64,000 bases of DNA from an uncultured Chloracidobacterium sp. (GTDB lineage Bacteria > Acidobacteriota > Blastocatellia > Pyrinomonadales > Pyrinomonadaceae), in NCBI GenBank assembly GCA_936914845.1, contig CAKZGE010000002.1, positions 211,086 through 275,085 on the forward strand. Direction: 5' to 3'. The stretch's first letter is position 1. Every line of letters starts with the position of its first letter. Below, in pieces: positions 27,579 to 36,881 of this stretch. The notes under the pieces were generated by a model. The model was not told where the DNA came from. It was given only the letters and a program-made list of their open reading frames with translations, and did not search any database. The position numbers and the translations under genes were made by a program.

Positions 27579-28487
27579 ATGAATAATTTACGAGAGGTCA
27601 TCCGCCCAACCCTGCTCATTAGCCCTTCGAAAATGTGCAGCGAATTCGGCATTGATATCACCATCGCTACCGAAACCTTTCAACATACCGGCAGCTTTAA
27701 GTTCAGGGCGGCGTATAATTTGGCTTCCTCCGTTCCCAACGATGAAATATTGACCGCATCTTCGGGTAATTTTGGCCAAGCTCTGGCCTATGCCTGCAGT
27801 CTGCTCGGCAAAAAGTGTACGGTTGTTATGCCGGCAAATTCAGCTGCGATAAAGGTAGCTTCCGTGCGCAAATTCGGCGGTATTGCCGACCTCGTTGAGA
27901 CCACCCAAACAAGCCGGGCCGAAAGGGTTGAGCAATTGGCGGCCGAAATGCCGAATGCCTACCGGGCAAGCGCCTACGACGATCAATATGTCATTGACGG
28001 CAACTCGACGCTTGGCGAAGAGCTTGCCGGAAGAGGTTTTGATGCGGTGCTTGCTCCGATCGGCGGCGGTGGTTTGATCTCGGGCGTCGTCAACGGACTT
28101 CGGTCTCGCGGCGATAATGCCGAGATATTCGGCTGCGAACCGCTTCTGGCCAACGATGCCGCCCGATCTTTTCGGACAGGCGAGCTTTTCGTCAATGAAA
28201 ATGAGCCGCAGACCATCGCCGATGGAGCCCGTACACCGTCGCTCGGGGCTCTCAACTGGCCTATCATTCGCGACAATGTGAGCGATATCATCGAAGTTTC
28301 AGACGAAAACATCCGTCTGGCGGTAAAAGAACATTTTCTTTTAGGAAATCTAAAGACCGAGCCGACCGGAGCTCTTACGTTAGGTGCCGTCATCGAACAG
28401 CCCGAACGCTTTCGCGACCGCAAGATCTGCATCGTCGTTAGCGGCGGCAATGTCGATCCGCTGATCTATTCCGAAATTATCAAATAA
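27579..28487 (+). CDS. PLP-dependent serine/threonine dehydratase-like enzyme
   Basis: This is a fold-type II PLP enzyme of 302 residues. The PLP lysine is in TGSFKFRAAYN, followed by TASSGNFGQALAYA (cofactor phosphate region), the glycine loop APIGGGGLISGV and the C-terminal VSGGNVDP. It resembles threonine/serine dehydratases and serine racemases, and lacks the ACT-type regulatory domain of biosynthetic IlvA. The ATG at 27579 is preferred over a TTG at 27561. Likely activity is amino-acid deamination to a 2-oxo acid; exact substrate uncertain. Confidence 0.85.
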   Translation: MNNLREVIRPTLLISPSKMCSEFGIDITIATETFQHTGSFKFRAAYNLASSVPNDEILTASSGNFGQALAYACSLLGKKCTVVMPANSAAIKVASVRKFGGIADLVETTQTSRAERVEQLAAEMPNAYRASAYDDQYVIDGNSTLGEELAGRGFDAVLAPIGGGGLISGVVNGLRSRGDNAEIFGCEPLLANDAARSFRTGELFVNENEPQTIADGARTPSLGALNWPIIRDNVSDIIEVSDENIRLAVKEHFLLGNLKTEPTGALTLGAVIEQPERFRDRKICIVVSGGNVDPLIYSEIIK

Positions 28488-28522
28488 AAAACAGGCCGCA
28501 CGCAGTTCGCGATACGGCCTGT
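28484..28522 (-). terminator. Intrinsic terminator of the large secreted-protein gene
   Basis: On the minus strand, ACAGGCCG and CGGCCTGT form an 8-bp stem around a 16-base loop, followed by TTTTTT. It lies just past the stop of the minus-strand gene at 28543. On the plus strand no U-run follows the hairpin. Confidence 0.75.
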
Positions 28523-28542
28523 ACCATCCTTTACCTGTCAGC

Positions 28543-30648
28543 TTACGGAGCAGGCGTGAAGTCAAATCCGGTCACATTGTCTGAAAGCGAAACGGTACGC
28601 GGTGCGTAGCTATGACGCTTAGAAGAAACCGTTACCGTATAGCTTCCCGAAGCAAGCCCATTGACCTGATAATAGCCAAACGGCCCGGTAACCGCCGATG
28701 CGACCACGTTTGAACCGCTTGAGATCAGCACGCGGGCATTTGCAACACCGCGGCCTGCACCGTTGTTCACCTGTCCGCCAAGGGCAAAGCTCGATGCAGC
28801 GGAGCCTGAAGGACCCTGCACCTGAACCGTTATCGGAGCTCCCGTTTTGAAGAACCCGATCGTCGCATTTACAGTTTGCGGCGGCTGATTGGAATCAAAC
28901 CGGAAATTGTAAAGCGTTCCCCAACGGATCGCATTCGCATTCTGGTTGGCGGCAAAAGTTTCCGTCGCCCAATTAAGAGCTCCGCCGGATTGGGTCGAAA
29001 CCCACGGTGTACTGCTAAAGCCCGAATTACCGGTCGTTCCGTCTGCACCCCATCCCGGATGTTGCGGCGGAGCATGAAATCCGATGTTCGAAAGAGTTGC
29101 CCCATTTCCAACCGGAACGCTGAAGGCTTGAATGGCACGATCCATGTTCTGGTTATAGATCGCATATTCGTAATGCCATACACCGGCCGAAGGATTGGTC
29201 ACTTTATACGCGATGATCCCAATGCCGTCTTGGCCCGGTGCCGGTTCAAGCTGAACAGCCGTGGAACCGGTCCAAGCGGTGACAGCCGCTTTTGTGCGGA
29301 CCGTAGCCCCAACCGGTGAAAAGCTGAACGAACTGGTGCCGGTCACGTTGTAGCGGCGATACGACACGTTGTTGTACATATTGCACTGGCCGGGATTGGC
29401 TTGGCACCATGCATATTCGTGCGGCGTTACATATTGACCTTCGGCATAATACGTAGCACCGGTATTCATAGCGGTGTTGAGGTCCTCGATCGAGGTCAGG
29501 ATCCTGTGCGACGTACCCGTGTGGGCATGACCGGTGTGGCTATTCGGATTGGTCGTCGAATCTCCACGCGGATAGGCACCGGAGAAAGGATTGATCCAAG
29601 CACGCGAGCCAAGATTCGGTCCGGAGTTCAAACCGGCGCTATACGGGTCCGAACATCCAACGCCGAGCTTTTCGCCGCTCGTACCGTTACAGCCGAATCC
29701 GCAAAGATTTTGAGCCAAGGCCGTGAAGGCATGCTTTACGCTTGATTGGCCGATCTGTTCAAATCGTTCATCATTCGTTGCCCCGCCGCTCATGCGGTAC
29801 ATATTCTGCGGGATCACCGGGTGATCATTGACAGGAAGTGCGAACCAGTTAAGATCAACGGTGCCGTTATTGCAAGAATCCGTACCCAAGGCCAATCCGA
29901 CAAAACCGCCCGCGGCGCTGCCGAATTGTGCCAAGCCGTTTACGTCTCCGACGATAACGTCCGGACCGGGAACGGCCAAAGCATCATCGCGGCGAACATT
30001 CGGCATTGAGACAGACGTTGTTTCGCCATTGACGATCTGAGCAACCTCGATCGTTCTCATATTGGCGGAGATCGAAATATTTCCGACCACGCGTCCTGAT
30101 TCTTGCGGTCTCCCCAGATCCGCGGCGAATTCTTTTGAAAGAAGCACGCGTCCCGACGGCAGAGACAATTCACGCGTCGCCGCATCATATTCCAATTGTG
30201 CGCCCTCGATGTTAAAGAAGGTAAAGCCCGTCTTTGCATCGATGATGGCAAATTCGTAGTCCGATCCCCATTCGGTACGCTGCAGAGCAAGCGTTTGGAA
30301 CGAGGTCCCGAGCTTGCCCGGAAGTTCCGGATAACTTTGAGGTATCAGTTTTGCGGTGCTGGGAATCGCTCCGCGAAGTTCATTTTTGAAAACTAGGACA
30401 GTAAAAAAAGAATCACGTTCAAATTCGAATTTGAGCGCTCCGCTTCCTGTTTTGCCTGAATTCGCCCGACCCGAGCCGGCAAGGTCAAGATCGATGGCAA
30501 CCGAACCATTCGCCACGATCATCTTTTCCTGTGCTCCGGTGTCGTTTTTGGCGGCTTTTGCACCATCCGTGCCCGGCAGAAAAAATTCCAAGCCGCTGCC
30601 GAAAAACATCAGCAGGGGCAACAATGCAACCGAGATCGTCTTTAACAT
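28543..30648 (-). CDS. Large secreted protein with C-terminal carboxypeptidase-regulatory-like domain
   Basis: This 701-residue exported protein has a signal peptide at about residues 1-30. The body is Gly/Asn/Ser-rich and has no enzyme motif I recognise. It contains several Cys pairs (for example NLCGFGCNG and GCSDPYSAG) and WCQANPGQCNMYNNVSYRRYNV. The last 80 residues are a carboxypeptidase-regulatory-like beta domain with GVANARVLI and FGYYQVNGL, like the tail of the metalloprotease at 10.8 kb. It is probably a surface or extracellular protein. It stands alone, divergent from the NapH-like gene, with its own terminator. Confidence 0.75.
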   Translation of the reverse strand: MLKTISVALLPLLMFFGSGLEFFLPGTDGAKAAKNDTGAQEKMIVANGSVAIDLDLAGSGRANSGKTGSGALKFEFERDSFFTVLVFKNELRGAIPSTAKLIPQSYPELPGKLGTSFQTLALQRTEWGSDYEFAIIDAKTGFTFFNIEGAQLEYDAATRELSLPSGRVLLSKEFAADLGRPQESGRVVGNISISANMRTIEVAQIVNGETTSVSMPNVRRDDALAVPGPDVIVGDVNGLAQFGSAAGGFVGLALGTDSCNNGTVDLNWFALPVNDHPVIPQNMYRMSGGATNDERFEQIGQSSVKHAFTALAQNLCGFGCNGTSGEKLGVGCSDPYSAGLNSGPNLGSRAWINPFSGAYPRGDSTTNPNSHTGHAHTGTSHRILTSIEDLNTAMNTGATYYAEGQYVTPHEYAWCQANPGQCNMYNNVSYRRYNVTGTSSFSFSPVGATVRTKAAVTAWTGSTAVQLEPAPGQDGIGIIAYKVTNPSAGVWHYEYAIYNQNMDRAIQAFSVPVGNGATLSNIGFHAPPQHPGWGADGTTGNSGFSSTPWVSTQSGGALNWATETFAANQNANAIRWGTLYNFRFDSNQPPQTVNATIGFFKTGAPITVQVQGPSGSAASSFALGGQVNNGAGRGVANARVLISSGSNVVASAVTGPFGYYQVNGLASGSYTVTVSSKRHSYAPRTVSLSDNVTGFDFTPAP

Positions 30649-30801
30649 AATATTTTTAGTAAGCCGGAAACCGACCTAAACTTGAAAAACACCTGATTGT
30701 AGATTTGTTTGCAGACCTTATTTTTATACAATTAAATGTATGCGTCAATCAAGTGCACCGAAAGGTTTTACGGCTGTCGCTGCTCCTTTTTACCGTAAAT
30801 T

Positions 30802-32706
30802 ATGAAAAGTGGTTGCGAAAGCACGTCAAAAATTGAAGAACGCCGAATCGAACTTCCCGTTCTGGCCAATCCGCCGTCAAACGGTGAAAAGGCCGCGAGA
30901 AAGCACTCAAAGGTCAGCAAATGGCGGGCGGCCGCACTTATCGCACTGAACGTGCTAATGGCGGCTCATATTATTCAATGGTGGTTGATGGGACGCACTG
31001 TCTCCCCGATCGAACCTTCAGAAAGCATGTACACCCTGCAAAATGGTGCTATCAATGCGGGGTTCATATTTTTTTCACTGGCGATCTTGGCAACGCTGAT
31101 CCTCGGAAGATTCGTTTGCGGCTGGGGCTGTCATATCTTGGCGCTCCAGGATTTATGCGCTTGGCTGCTGAATAAGATCGGGCTAAAACCAAGGGCCTTT
31201 CGTTCGCGTTTGTTGGTATTCGTTCCGCTGATCGTGGCACTTTATATGTTCGTTTGGCCCGTTTTTTATCGTTGGGTCGTCAAACCGCCATCGCAGCCGC
31301 TGTTCCCGAATTTCTCAAATCATTTAATGACAACTGAGTTTTGGGCGACCTTTCCGCCGATCTGGGTTGCCATTCCCTTCCTTTTTGTGTGCGGTTTTAT
31401 GACCGTCTATTTTCTCGGTTCGAAAGGCTTTTGCACTTATGCCTGTCCATACGGCGGCTTTTTTGGTGTTGCCGACAAGGTCGCACCCGGCCGCATTCGC
31501 GTTACCGATGCCTGCAACAATTGCGGCCACTGCACCGCTGTTTGCACATCTAATGTCATCGTCCACGCCGAGGTCAAAGAATACGGAATGGTAGTGGACC
31601 CCGGCTGCATGAAGTGCATGGATTGCGTCAGCGTTTGTCCCAATGATGCTCTTTATTTCGGTTTCGGCAAACCGGCGGTTGCTGTCAAAAAGACCGTTGC
31701 TCGCAATTATTCGCTGACGTGGCCCGAGGAATTCGCCGCGGCGATCATTTTTTTCTTGAGTTTTTTGGCGGTTTGGGACGTCTATCAATTGGTGCCGATG
31801 CTGATGGCTCTCGGGATTGCCTGCGTTTCCACTTTTCTCGCTTTGCGGCTGTATCGGCTGATATTCGCACGTGATCTTTCTTTCTATCGATACAATCTCC
31901 GGTCTTCGGGTAAGATCAAACCGGCCGGCATCGTCTTCGGCGTGCTCGCTCTCGCTTGGCTCGGGCTGAACATTCACAGCGGTTGGGTCAGATATCACGA
32001 ACGCGGCGGAGCGATCGCTTTTGAAAAAGTTCGTGTTCCGGATGAACTCGCCCTTGCCCGGACGGACGTCAAACCGTGGCTCGCCCAAGCCGATCTCCGC
32101 AACATCGACGAAGGCCGCCGGCATTTTCACGATGCGGTCGATCTCGGTATCTTTACGAATAAAGAAGCACTTTCAAAATACGCTTGGCTTGAATATCTCG
32201 CGGGTGATACAGAAAGATCCGTTGAGCTGCTGACCCGAGCCGCCGAAGTGCAGACCGGACAAGGCCGAGCTCTGAGCCTTTATTACCGCGGTGCGATACT
32301 CAACCGTCTTGGAAGGTATGATCAGGCATTATCAAGTCTAAATGACGCATTGAATGAGCGGCCGGACCTGGTTTTGGCTGTTGAGGAAAAAGGAGAATCG
32401 CTATGGCACCTCGGCCGAAAGCCCGAAGCGGTCGCCGCCTGGAAAGAAGCATTGCGTCGAAATCCGCGTCTGCCTTTAGCCAACAATATGCTCGCCTATG
32501 CTTTGCGCCAAACAGGCAACGAAGCTGACGCAGCCGGTTTCGAAAAACTTGCCGATCAAAACACCCCGGCAGATCCATTGTTTCATTGGATGGTCGGGTT
32601 GCGTTTGGAAAATGCCGGCATGACCGAACTTGCTGAAAAACATTTTCGCACCGCCGGTGAAATGAATCCCCGCTTTAAACAAATGCGAATGTCAAAAACC
32701 AATTGA
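30802..32706 (+). CDS. NapH/CcoG-like membrane polyferredoxin fused to TPR domain
   Basis: This is a 634-residue fusion. Residues about 40-200 hold membrane helices with the CGWGCH motif. Near residue 215 is a CTYACPYGGFFG motif, both typical of NapH/NosR-type 4Fe-4S proteins. Two classical clusters follow: CNNCGHCTAVC and CMKCMDCVSVCP. After two further helices (about 310-355) and one near 375-395, the C-terminal third is a series of TPR-like repeats (LEYLAGDTERSVELLTRA, LYYRGAILNRLGRYDQAL). It likely passes electrons across or at the membrane, with the TPR part docking partners. No nitrate or nitrous oxide reductase genes are nearby, so its pathway is open. Confidence 0.85.
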   Translation: MKSGCESTSKIEERRIELPVLANPPSNGEKAARKHSKVSKWRAAALIALNVLMAAHIIQWWLMGRTVSPIEPSESMYTLQNGAINAGFIFFSLAILATLILGRFVCGWGCHILALQDLCAWLLNKIGLKPRAFRSRLLVFVPLIVALYMFVWPVFYRWVVKPPSQPLFPNFSNHLMTTEFWATFPPIWVAIPFLFVCGFMTVYFLGSKGFCTYACPYGGFFGVADKVAPGRIRVTDACNNCGHCTAVCTSNVIVHAEVKEYGMVVDPGCMKCMDCVSVCPNDALYFGFGKPAVAVKKTVARNYSLTWPEEFAAAIIFFLSFLAVWDVYQLVPMLMALGIACVSTFLALRLYRLIFARDLSFYRYNLRSSGKIKPAGIVFGVLALAWLGLNIHSGWVRYHERGGAIAFEKVRVPDELALARTDVKPWLAQADLRNIDEGRRHFHDAVDLGIFTNKEALSKYAWLEYLAGDTERSVELLTRAAEVQTGQGRALSLYYRGAILNRLGRYDQALSSLNDALNERPDLVLAVEEKGESLWHLGRKPEAVAAWKEALRRNPRLPLANNMLAYALRQTGNEADAAGFEKLADQNTPADPLFHWMVGLRLENAGMTELAEKHFRTAGEMNPRFKQMRMSKTN

Positions 32707-32719
32707 CCTTATTAAGATT

Positions 32720-34408
32720 CTATGGCTTTACCTCATCAACGAAGGTCACCCGATTTATCTCGTGCAGCGTGGTCTGACCAAGAAAAACTTTTTTCACCGC
32801 GGATTCGCGTAGCGACGAAAGCCCCTCTTTTTCAGCCTGTCGCCGGATCTCCGAACCCGGTCGCCGATCAATGATCATTTCACGAATATTGTCGGACATA
32901 TCCAACAACTCATGGATGGCCGTTCGCCCGCGATATCCTGTGTGATTGCATGCATCACAGCCCACGTTTATATAAAAGGACCTATCCCTTACGTCGTCCG
33001 GCCGCATGCCTGATTCGAAAAGATCTTCGTCGGATGGGCGGTATTGCCGTTTACACACCGGGCACAGCAACCGCACAAGCCGCTGGGCAAGCACGCAGTT
33101 CAGCGACGAAACGAAATTGTATGGTTCCACACCCATATTCAGAAATCGGCCGATGACATCGATGACGTTGTTGGCGTGTACCGTCGTGAATACAAGGTGG
33201 CCGGTCAAGGCGGATTGAATGGCGATCTGTGCCGTTTCTTCGTCACGGATCTCTCCGACCATGATCTTGTCCGGATCGTGACGCAAGATCGAACGCAGCC
33301 CGCGGGCAAAGGTCAACCCCTTTTTCTCATTGACCGGTATCTGCATAATTCCCTGCAGCTGATATTCGACCGGGTCCTCGATCGTGATGATCTTATCTTC
33401 TTCATTACGGATCTCATTCAAGGCTCCGTAAAGCGTCGTTGTTTTACCGGAACCCGTCGGGCCGGTAACCAGAACCATGCCGTAAGGCTCCTTGATATAG
33501 ATGCGAAACCGCTGCAGGTCGTCCGGGTCGAAACCAACCACATCCAAACTCAGATTTTTGAATTCCTCAGATATCTGCTCTTTATCCAAAATACGGATAA
33601 CACAGTTCTCGCCGTATGCCGAAGGTAAGATCGAGACACGAAAATCCACGGTCCGGCCTTTATACCGAACACGAAATCGGCCGTCTTGCGGAATGCGGCG
33701 TTCGGCAATGTCGAGCTCGGACATCACCTTGATACGCGAAATAAGCGTTTGGTGGTATGCGATATCGATCGGGTCAACCTTTGAATAAAGAGCTCCGTCA
33801 ATGCGAAATTTCACCCGAACATCGCGGTCGCCGGCTTCGATGTGGATGTCCGAAGCCCTTGATTCCATTGCGTTATACACGATGGTGTCCACGAGCTTTA
33901 TGATCGGCGACATGTCCGAATCGGTCGCCAGCCGGTCAAGGTCAAGCACTTCCTCGCCCTGCTCCGTCTCTTTCACCAGTGATATTTTAAAGCCGGACGC
34001 CGCTTCCTGCAGAACGCGCTGCGTCGCATCACCCTTTTTCAGTACAACATCGATCGCACCTTGCGTTGCTACGTAGGGCACCAACCTTACATTCAGTGCG
34101 TTCTCAAGTTCGTCAAGCCGCTCGAGATTTGTCGGGTCGGCCATTGCGGCATGGAGGTCTCTGCCTTCGCGGCGAAGCGGCACAAAATGATTGCGCAGCA
34201 TCATATCGACCGGTATCTTTGCCAACTCTTCGTAATCGATCGGTGACGGCTGATCGGGCGGCAGCAGCTCAATGTACGGCAAACGATAGCGCCGGGCCAT
34301 TTGTTTGGCCTCGACAACTTCGGGCGGTTCATTCTCAATAAAATCCGAAAGCTCTATCTTCGGAGACGAGATGTTGGTAGCGGCTGTTCCGCCATTCTGC
34401 TCATTCAT
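32720..34408 (-). CDS. gspE: Type II secretion / type IV pilus assembly ATPase
   Basis: This is a 562-residue secretion ATPase of the GspE/PilB group. An N-terminal GspE-N domain (about 40-130) precedes the ATPase: Asp box DGRFRVRYKGRTVDFRVS; Walker A GPTGSGKTT (316-324); Walker B IMVGEIRD (382-389); His box TGHLVFTTVHAN. The tetracysteine zinc motif is present (Cys449, 452, 484, 487). It powers assembly of a pseudopilus or pilus at the inner membrane. Upstream by 6 bp is gspF, and no other secretion genes are adjacent, so the rest of the machine is encoded elsewhere. Confidence 0.93.
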   Translation of the reverse strand: MNEQNGGTAATNISSPKIELSDFIENEPPEVVEAKQMARRYRLPYIELLPPDQPSPIDYEELAKIPVDMMLRNHFVPLRREGRDLHAAMADPTNLERLDELENALNVRLVPYVATQGAIDVVLKKGDATQRVLQEAASGFKISLVKETEQGEEVLDLDRLATDSDMSPIIKLVDTIVYNAMESRASDIHIEAGDRDVRVKFRIDGALYSKVDPIDIAYHQTLISRIKVMSELDIAERRIPQDGRFRVRYKGRTVDFRVSILPSAYGENCVIRILDKEQISEEFKNLSLDVVGFDPDDLQRFRIYIKEPYGMVLVTGPTGSGKTTTLYGALNEIRNEEDKIITIEDPVEYQLQGIMQIPVNEKKGLTFARGLRSILRHDPDKIMVGEIRDEETAQIAIQSALTGHLVFTTVHANNVIDVIGRFLNMGVEPYNFVSSLNCVLAQRLVRLLCPVCKRQYRPSDEDLFESGMRPDDVRDRSFYINVGCDACNHTGYRGRTAIHELLDMSDNIREMIIDRRPGSEIRRQAEKEGLSSLRESAVKKVFLGQTTLHEINRVTFVDEVKP

Positions 34409-34414
34409 AATGTC

Positions 34415-35650
34415 CTAATGCTTGCTTCCCGCGGGTCCGGCCGAGATAGTTTGGATTATCGGCAGATAGATCGCCAGCAGGATCACAACTACGATGCCCG
34501 CCATCAGCACCAGGATCGCCGGTTCCAAAAGCGTCGTCAGCTGCTCCAGCCGAACTTCGGCCTCGGCATCGTAAAAGGCGGCAACCTCGTCCAGCATCTC
34601 GCGCAAGCTGCCTGATTTTTCGCCGATGCCGATCATATCAAGCGCCAGTTCCGGCAGCCATTCAGCCGTTTCCAGAGATTCGGTAAAGCCTCGCCCCTCG
34701 CGTATCATCGGCAGAACCGCGGCACTTCTGCGGCGGAGTTCTAAATTATTCAGCGCCTGCGAAGCGATCTCCCACGAATCCGGCACCGTAATGCCGCCCG
34801 CCAGCAGCGTCGAAAGCGAGCGTGCCAACTGGGCCGTTGCCATGTTGCGGATCAAACTGCCGGCCACCGGCACCTTTAACAGGACTCGGTGCAGCAAAAG
34901 CCTTCCGCTCTCCGTCCGCAGCCACAAAAAAAGCAGAGCCGATACGACCAGCAATACCGGTATCGCCCACCATGCATTGGTCGCAACACCGTTTGAGATC
35001 GCCAACACGAACACCGTGACGGCCGGAAGTCCGCGGCTGGCGCTGAGCCCTTTGAAAAGGTCAGACATGCGCGGAACGATATAAAGCGTCAGAAACGCAA
35101 CCATCAATACCGACGCCAGCAAAAGGAATGCCGGATACGCCAACGCCCCGCGAAGCTTTCGAGCAACGCCCACGCTGCGTTTGAGATATTCGACAAAGCG
35201 AAGCAGAACGTCATCCAGAGCACCGCTTTTTTCGCCCGACAGGATCGACGCGGTATATATTTTCGGAAATATACCCTGCGATTCGAACGCTTCGGAAAGC
35301 GGTGTGCCGCTTTTGATCTTTTCTTCAATATCGGCAAGCACTTCGCGTAAGCTCGCCGAACCGGAACGCGTTTTCAAGAGCCCGATCGCCTGCAAGACAG
35401 GTATGCCGGCGCGCAAAAGAGCCGACAGCTGTTGATTAAAGAGCAGAAAATCCGCCTGTTTAAGGCGCTTTTTCTTAGCTCCGCCAATTGACAGCATGGA
35501 AGCAATACCGCCCTCTGCCGAATCTACCGAAAAAACTCTGTAGCCTTCTTTCTCAAGCTGCACGCGTGCTTCGCCGGCGGCCGCGGCTTCGACGACGCGC
35601 GTGACGATCTCTCCGGAAGGTGTTCCTAAACGACAAACAAATTCTGACAT
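34415..35650 (-). CDS. gspF: Type II secretion inner-membrane platform protein
   Basis: This 411-residue protein has the two repeated T2SSF domains of GspF/PilC. A soluble N-terminal part comes first (FVCRLGTPSGEIVTRVVEA), then FLLFNQQLSALLRAGIPVLQAIGLL, membrane helices about 170-195 and 220-240, the second domain (MATAQLARSLSTLLAGGITVPDSWEI), and a C-terminal helix AILVLMAGIVVVILLAIYLPI. It forms the cytoplasmic-membrane platform that the GspE ATPase works on. It is the first gene of the gspF-gspE pair. Confidence 0.92.
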   Translation of the reverse strand: MSEFVCRLGTPSGEIVTRVVEAAAAGEARVQLEKEGYRVFSVDSAEGGIASMLSIGGAKKKRLKQADFLLFNQQLSALLRAGIPVLQAIGLLKTRSGSASLREVLADIEEKIKSGTPLSEAFESQGIFPKIYTASILSGEKSGALDDVLLRFVEYLKRSVGVARKLRGALAYPAFLLLASVLMVAFLTLYIVPRMSDLFKGLSASRGLPAVTVFVLAISNGVATNAWWAIPVLLVVSALLFLWLRTESGRLLLHRVLLKVPVAGSLIRNMATAQLARSLSTLLAGGITVPDSWEIASQALNNLELRRRSAAVLPMIREGRGFTESLETAEWLPELALDMIGIGEKSGSLREMLDEVAAFYDAEAEVRLEQLTTLLEPAILVLMAGIVVVILLAIYLPIIQTISAGPAGSKH

Positions 35651-35856
35651 GGAATAGACAAAGGCCTAGTTGCGGCCGCACAACTTTCGATGCAGTATAA
35701 CACGCAGCGGATCGAAAAAGGTTGCGCGCCAAAGGCATAATCATAATCTATCGCTCGGCCGCCGAACAACCTTACTGCTGCGCTTTGCATCACAAAAACA
35801 TCTTGCACAAGATCATTGCGTTCCTTAAACTATATCTGGTCCCCAAGGAGAGATTT

Positions 35857-36864
35857 ATGGCTCACGCTGTTTCTGAGTTTCCCCATCGACATCGCCTGCC
35901 CGTGCGTTTGATCTTTGCCTTTGCCGCGCTGCTGATCTTTTCTATCGGAACGCTTGCTCAAGACCCGCAGCCGACAGCCTCGCCAACACCCGTTCCCGAT
36001 GAGGTCGATACGACCGGCCCGATCAAGGTCAAGACCGACCTCGTGACGCTAACATTGACGGTAACAGATATGTACGGCCGCTATGTTACCGGCCTTTCAA
36101 AGAGCAATTTCACCATCAACGACAATGATCAGCCCCAGGAAATATCCTATTTTAGCGATAGCGATGCTCCTGTTTCGATCGGGATCGTTTTTGACGTTTC
36201 CGGCTCGATGAATAGCGAAAAGATCACAAAGGCACGCAAGGCACTTGAGAAATTTATCAATTCGAGCCATCCGTCGGACGAGTATTTTCTGATCGCCTTC
36301 AATAGCCGGGCTCAATTGCTGCTTGACCGTTCACGAGATGGTGAAGCTGTTCTGCAAAAGCTAACTTTGGTCAGTCCTCGTCAGAATACCGCCCTTTACG
36401 ATGCCGTTTATCTCGGTATTGAGCGAGTTACACGAGGAGCTCATCAAAAACGGGCTTTGCTGATCATCAGCGATGGCCAAGACAATGCTTCTCGTTATAA
36501 TTTTGGCGAGGTTCGCCGATTGATTAAGGAATCGGACGTTGTAACGTATGCCGTCGGCATCATGGACGGAAGAGATGCAAACTCCATGATCGGCATGCAG
36601 GGCCAAGCATTTCTGGACGAATTGACGTCCGTAACGGGCGGAAAATCATTCTATCCGAACAGCGATATCGAGTTAGACGAGATCTTTGAGCGTATCGCAT
36701 TAGAACTGCGCCACCAATATTCGATCGGTTATACGCCGGCTGATTTTGAACCGAACGGGAAATGGCGAAAAGTAAAAGTTAAGGTCAAACCTCCGCGTGG
36801 ATTTCCGCGTCTAACGGTGCGCGGACGCGATGGCTATTACGCCACGCCGACGTCAGAATATTGA
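35857..36864 (+). CDS. Secreted VWA protein, acidobacterial type (first of pair)
   Basis: This is a 335-residue exported von Willebrand A protein. The ATG at 35857 has AAGGAG twelve bases upstream and begins a signal peptide; the frame extends farther upstream without a start signal. After a Pro/Thr linker comes an N-terminal beta domain (VKTDLVTLTLTVTDMYGRYVTGLSKSNF, split here by family position), then the VWA domain with a complete MIDAS (DVSGSMNS). The ending LRHQYSIGYTP is characteristic of this acidobacterial family. It probably binds a protein ligand via a metal ion outside the inner membrane. A close relative follows after 17 bp. Confidence 0.9.
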   Translation: MAHAVSEFPHRHRLPVRLIFAFAALLIFSIGTLAQDPQPTASPTPVPDEVDTTGPIKVKTDLVTLTLTVTDMYGRYVTGLSKSNFTINDNDQPQEISYFSDSDAPVSIGIVFDVSGSMNSEKITKARKALEKFINSSHPSDEYFLIAFNSRAQLLLDRSRDGEAVLQKLTLVSPRQNTALYDAVYLGIERVTRGAHQKRALLIISDGQDNASRYNFGEVRRLIKESDVVTYAVGIMDGRDANSMIGMQGQAFLDELTSVTGGKSFYPNSDIELDEIFERIALELRHQYSIGYTPADFEPNGKWRKVKVKVKPPRGFPRLTVRGRDGYYATPTSEY

Positions 36865-36881
36865 TCGCGAAAAAAATACCC

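Noticed and set aside
30196..30679. Plus-strand open frames opposite the large secreted-protein gene
   Set aside because: They lie entirely within a well-supported minus-strand gene with signal peptide and terminator.
32950..33628. Plus-strand open frames opposite gspE
   Set aside because: They are opposite a gene with complete Walker and zinc motifs and have no homology-like features.
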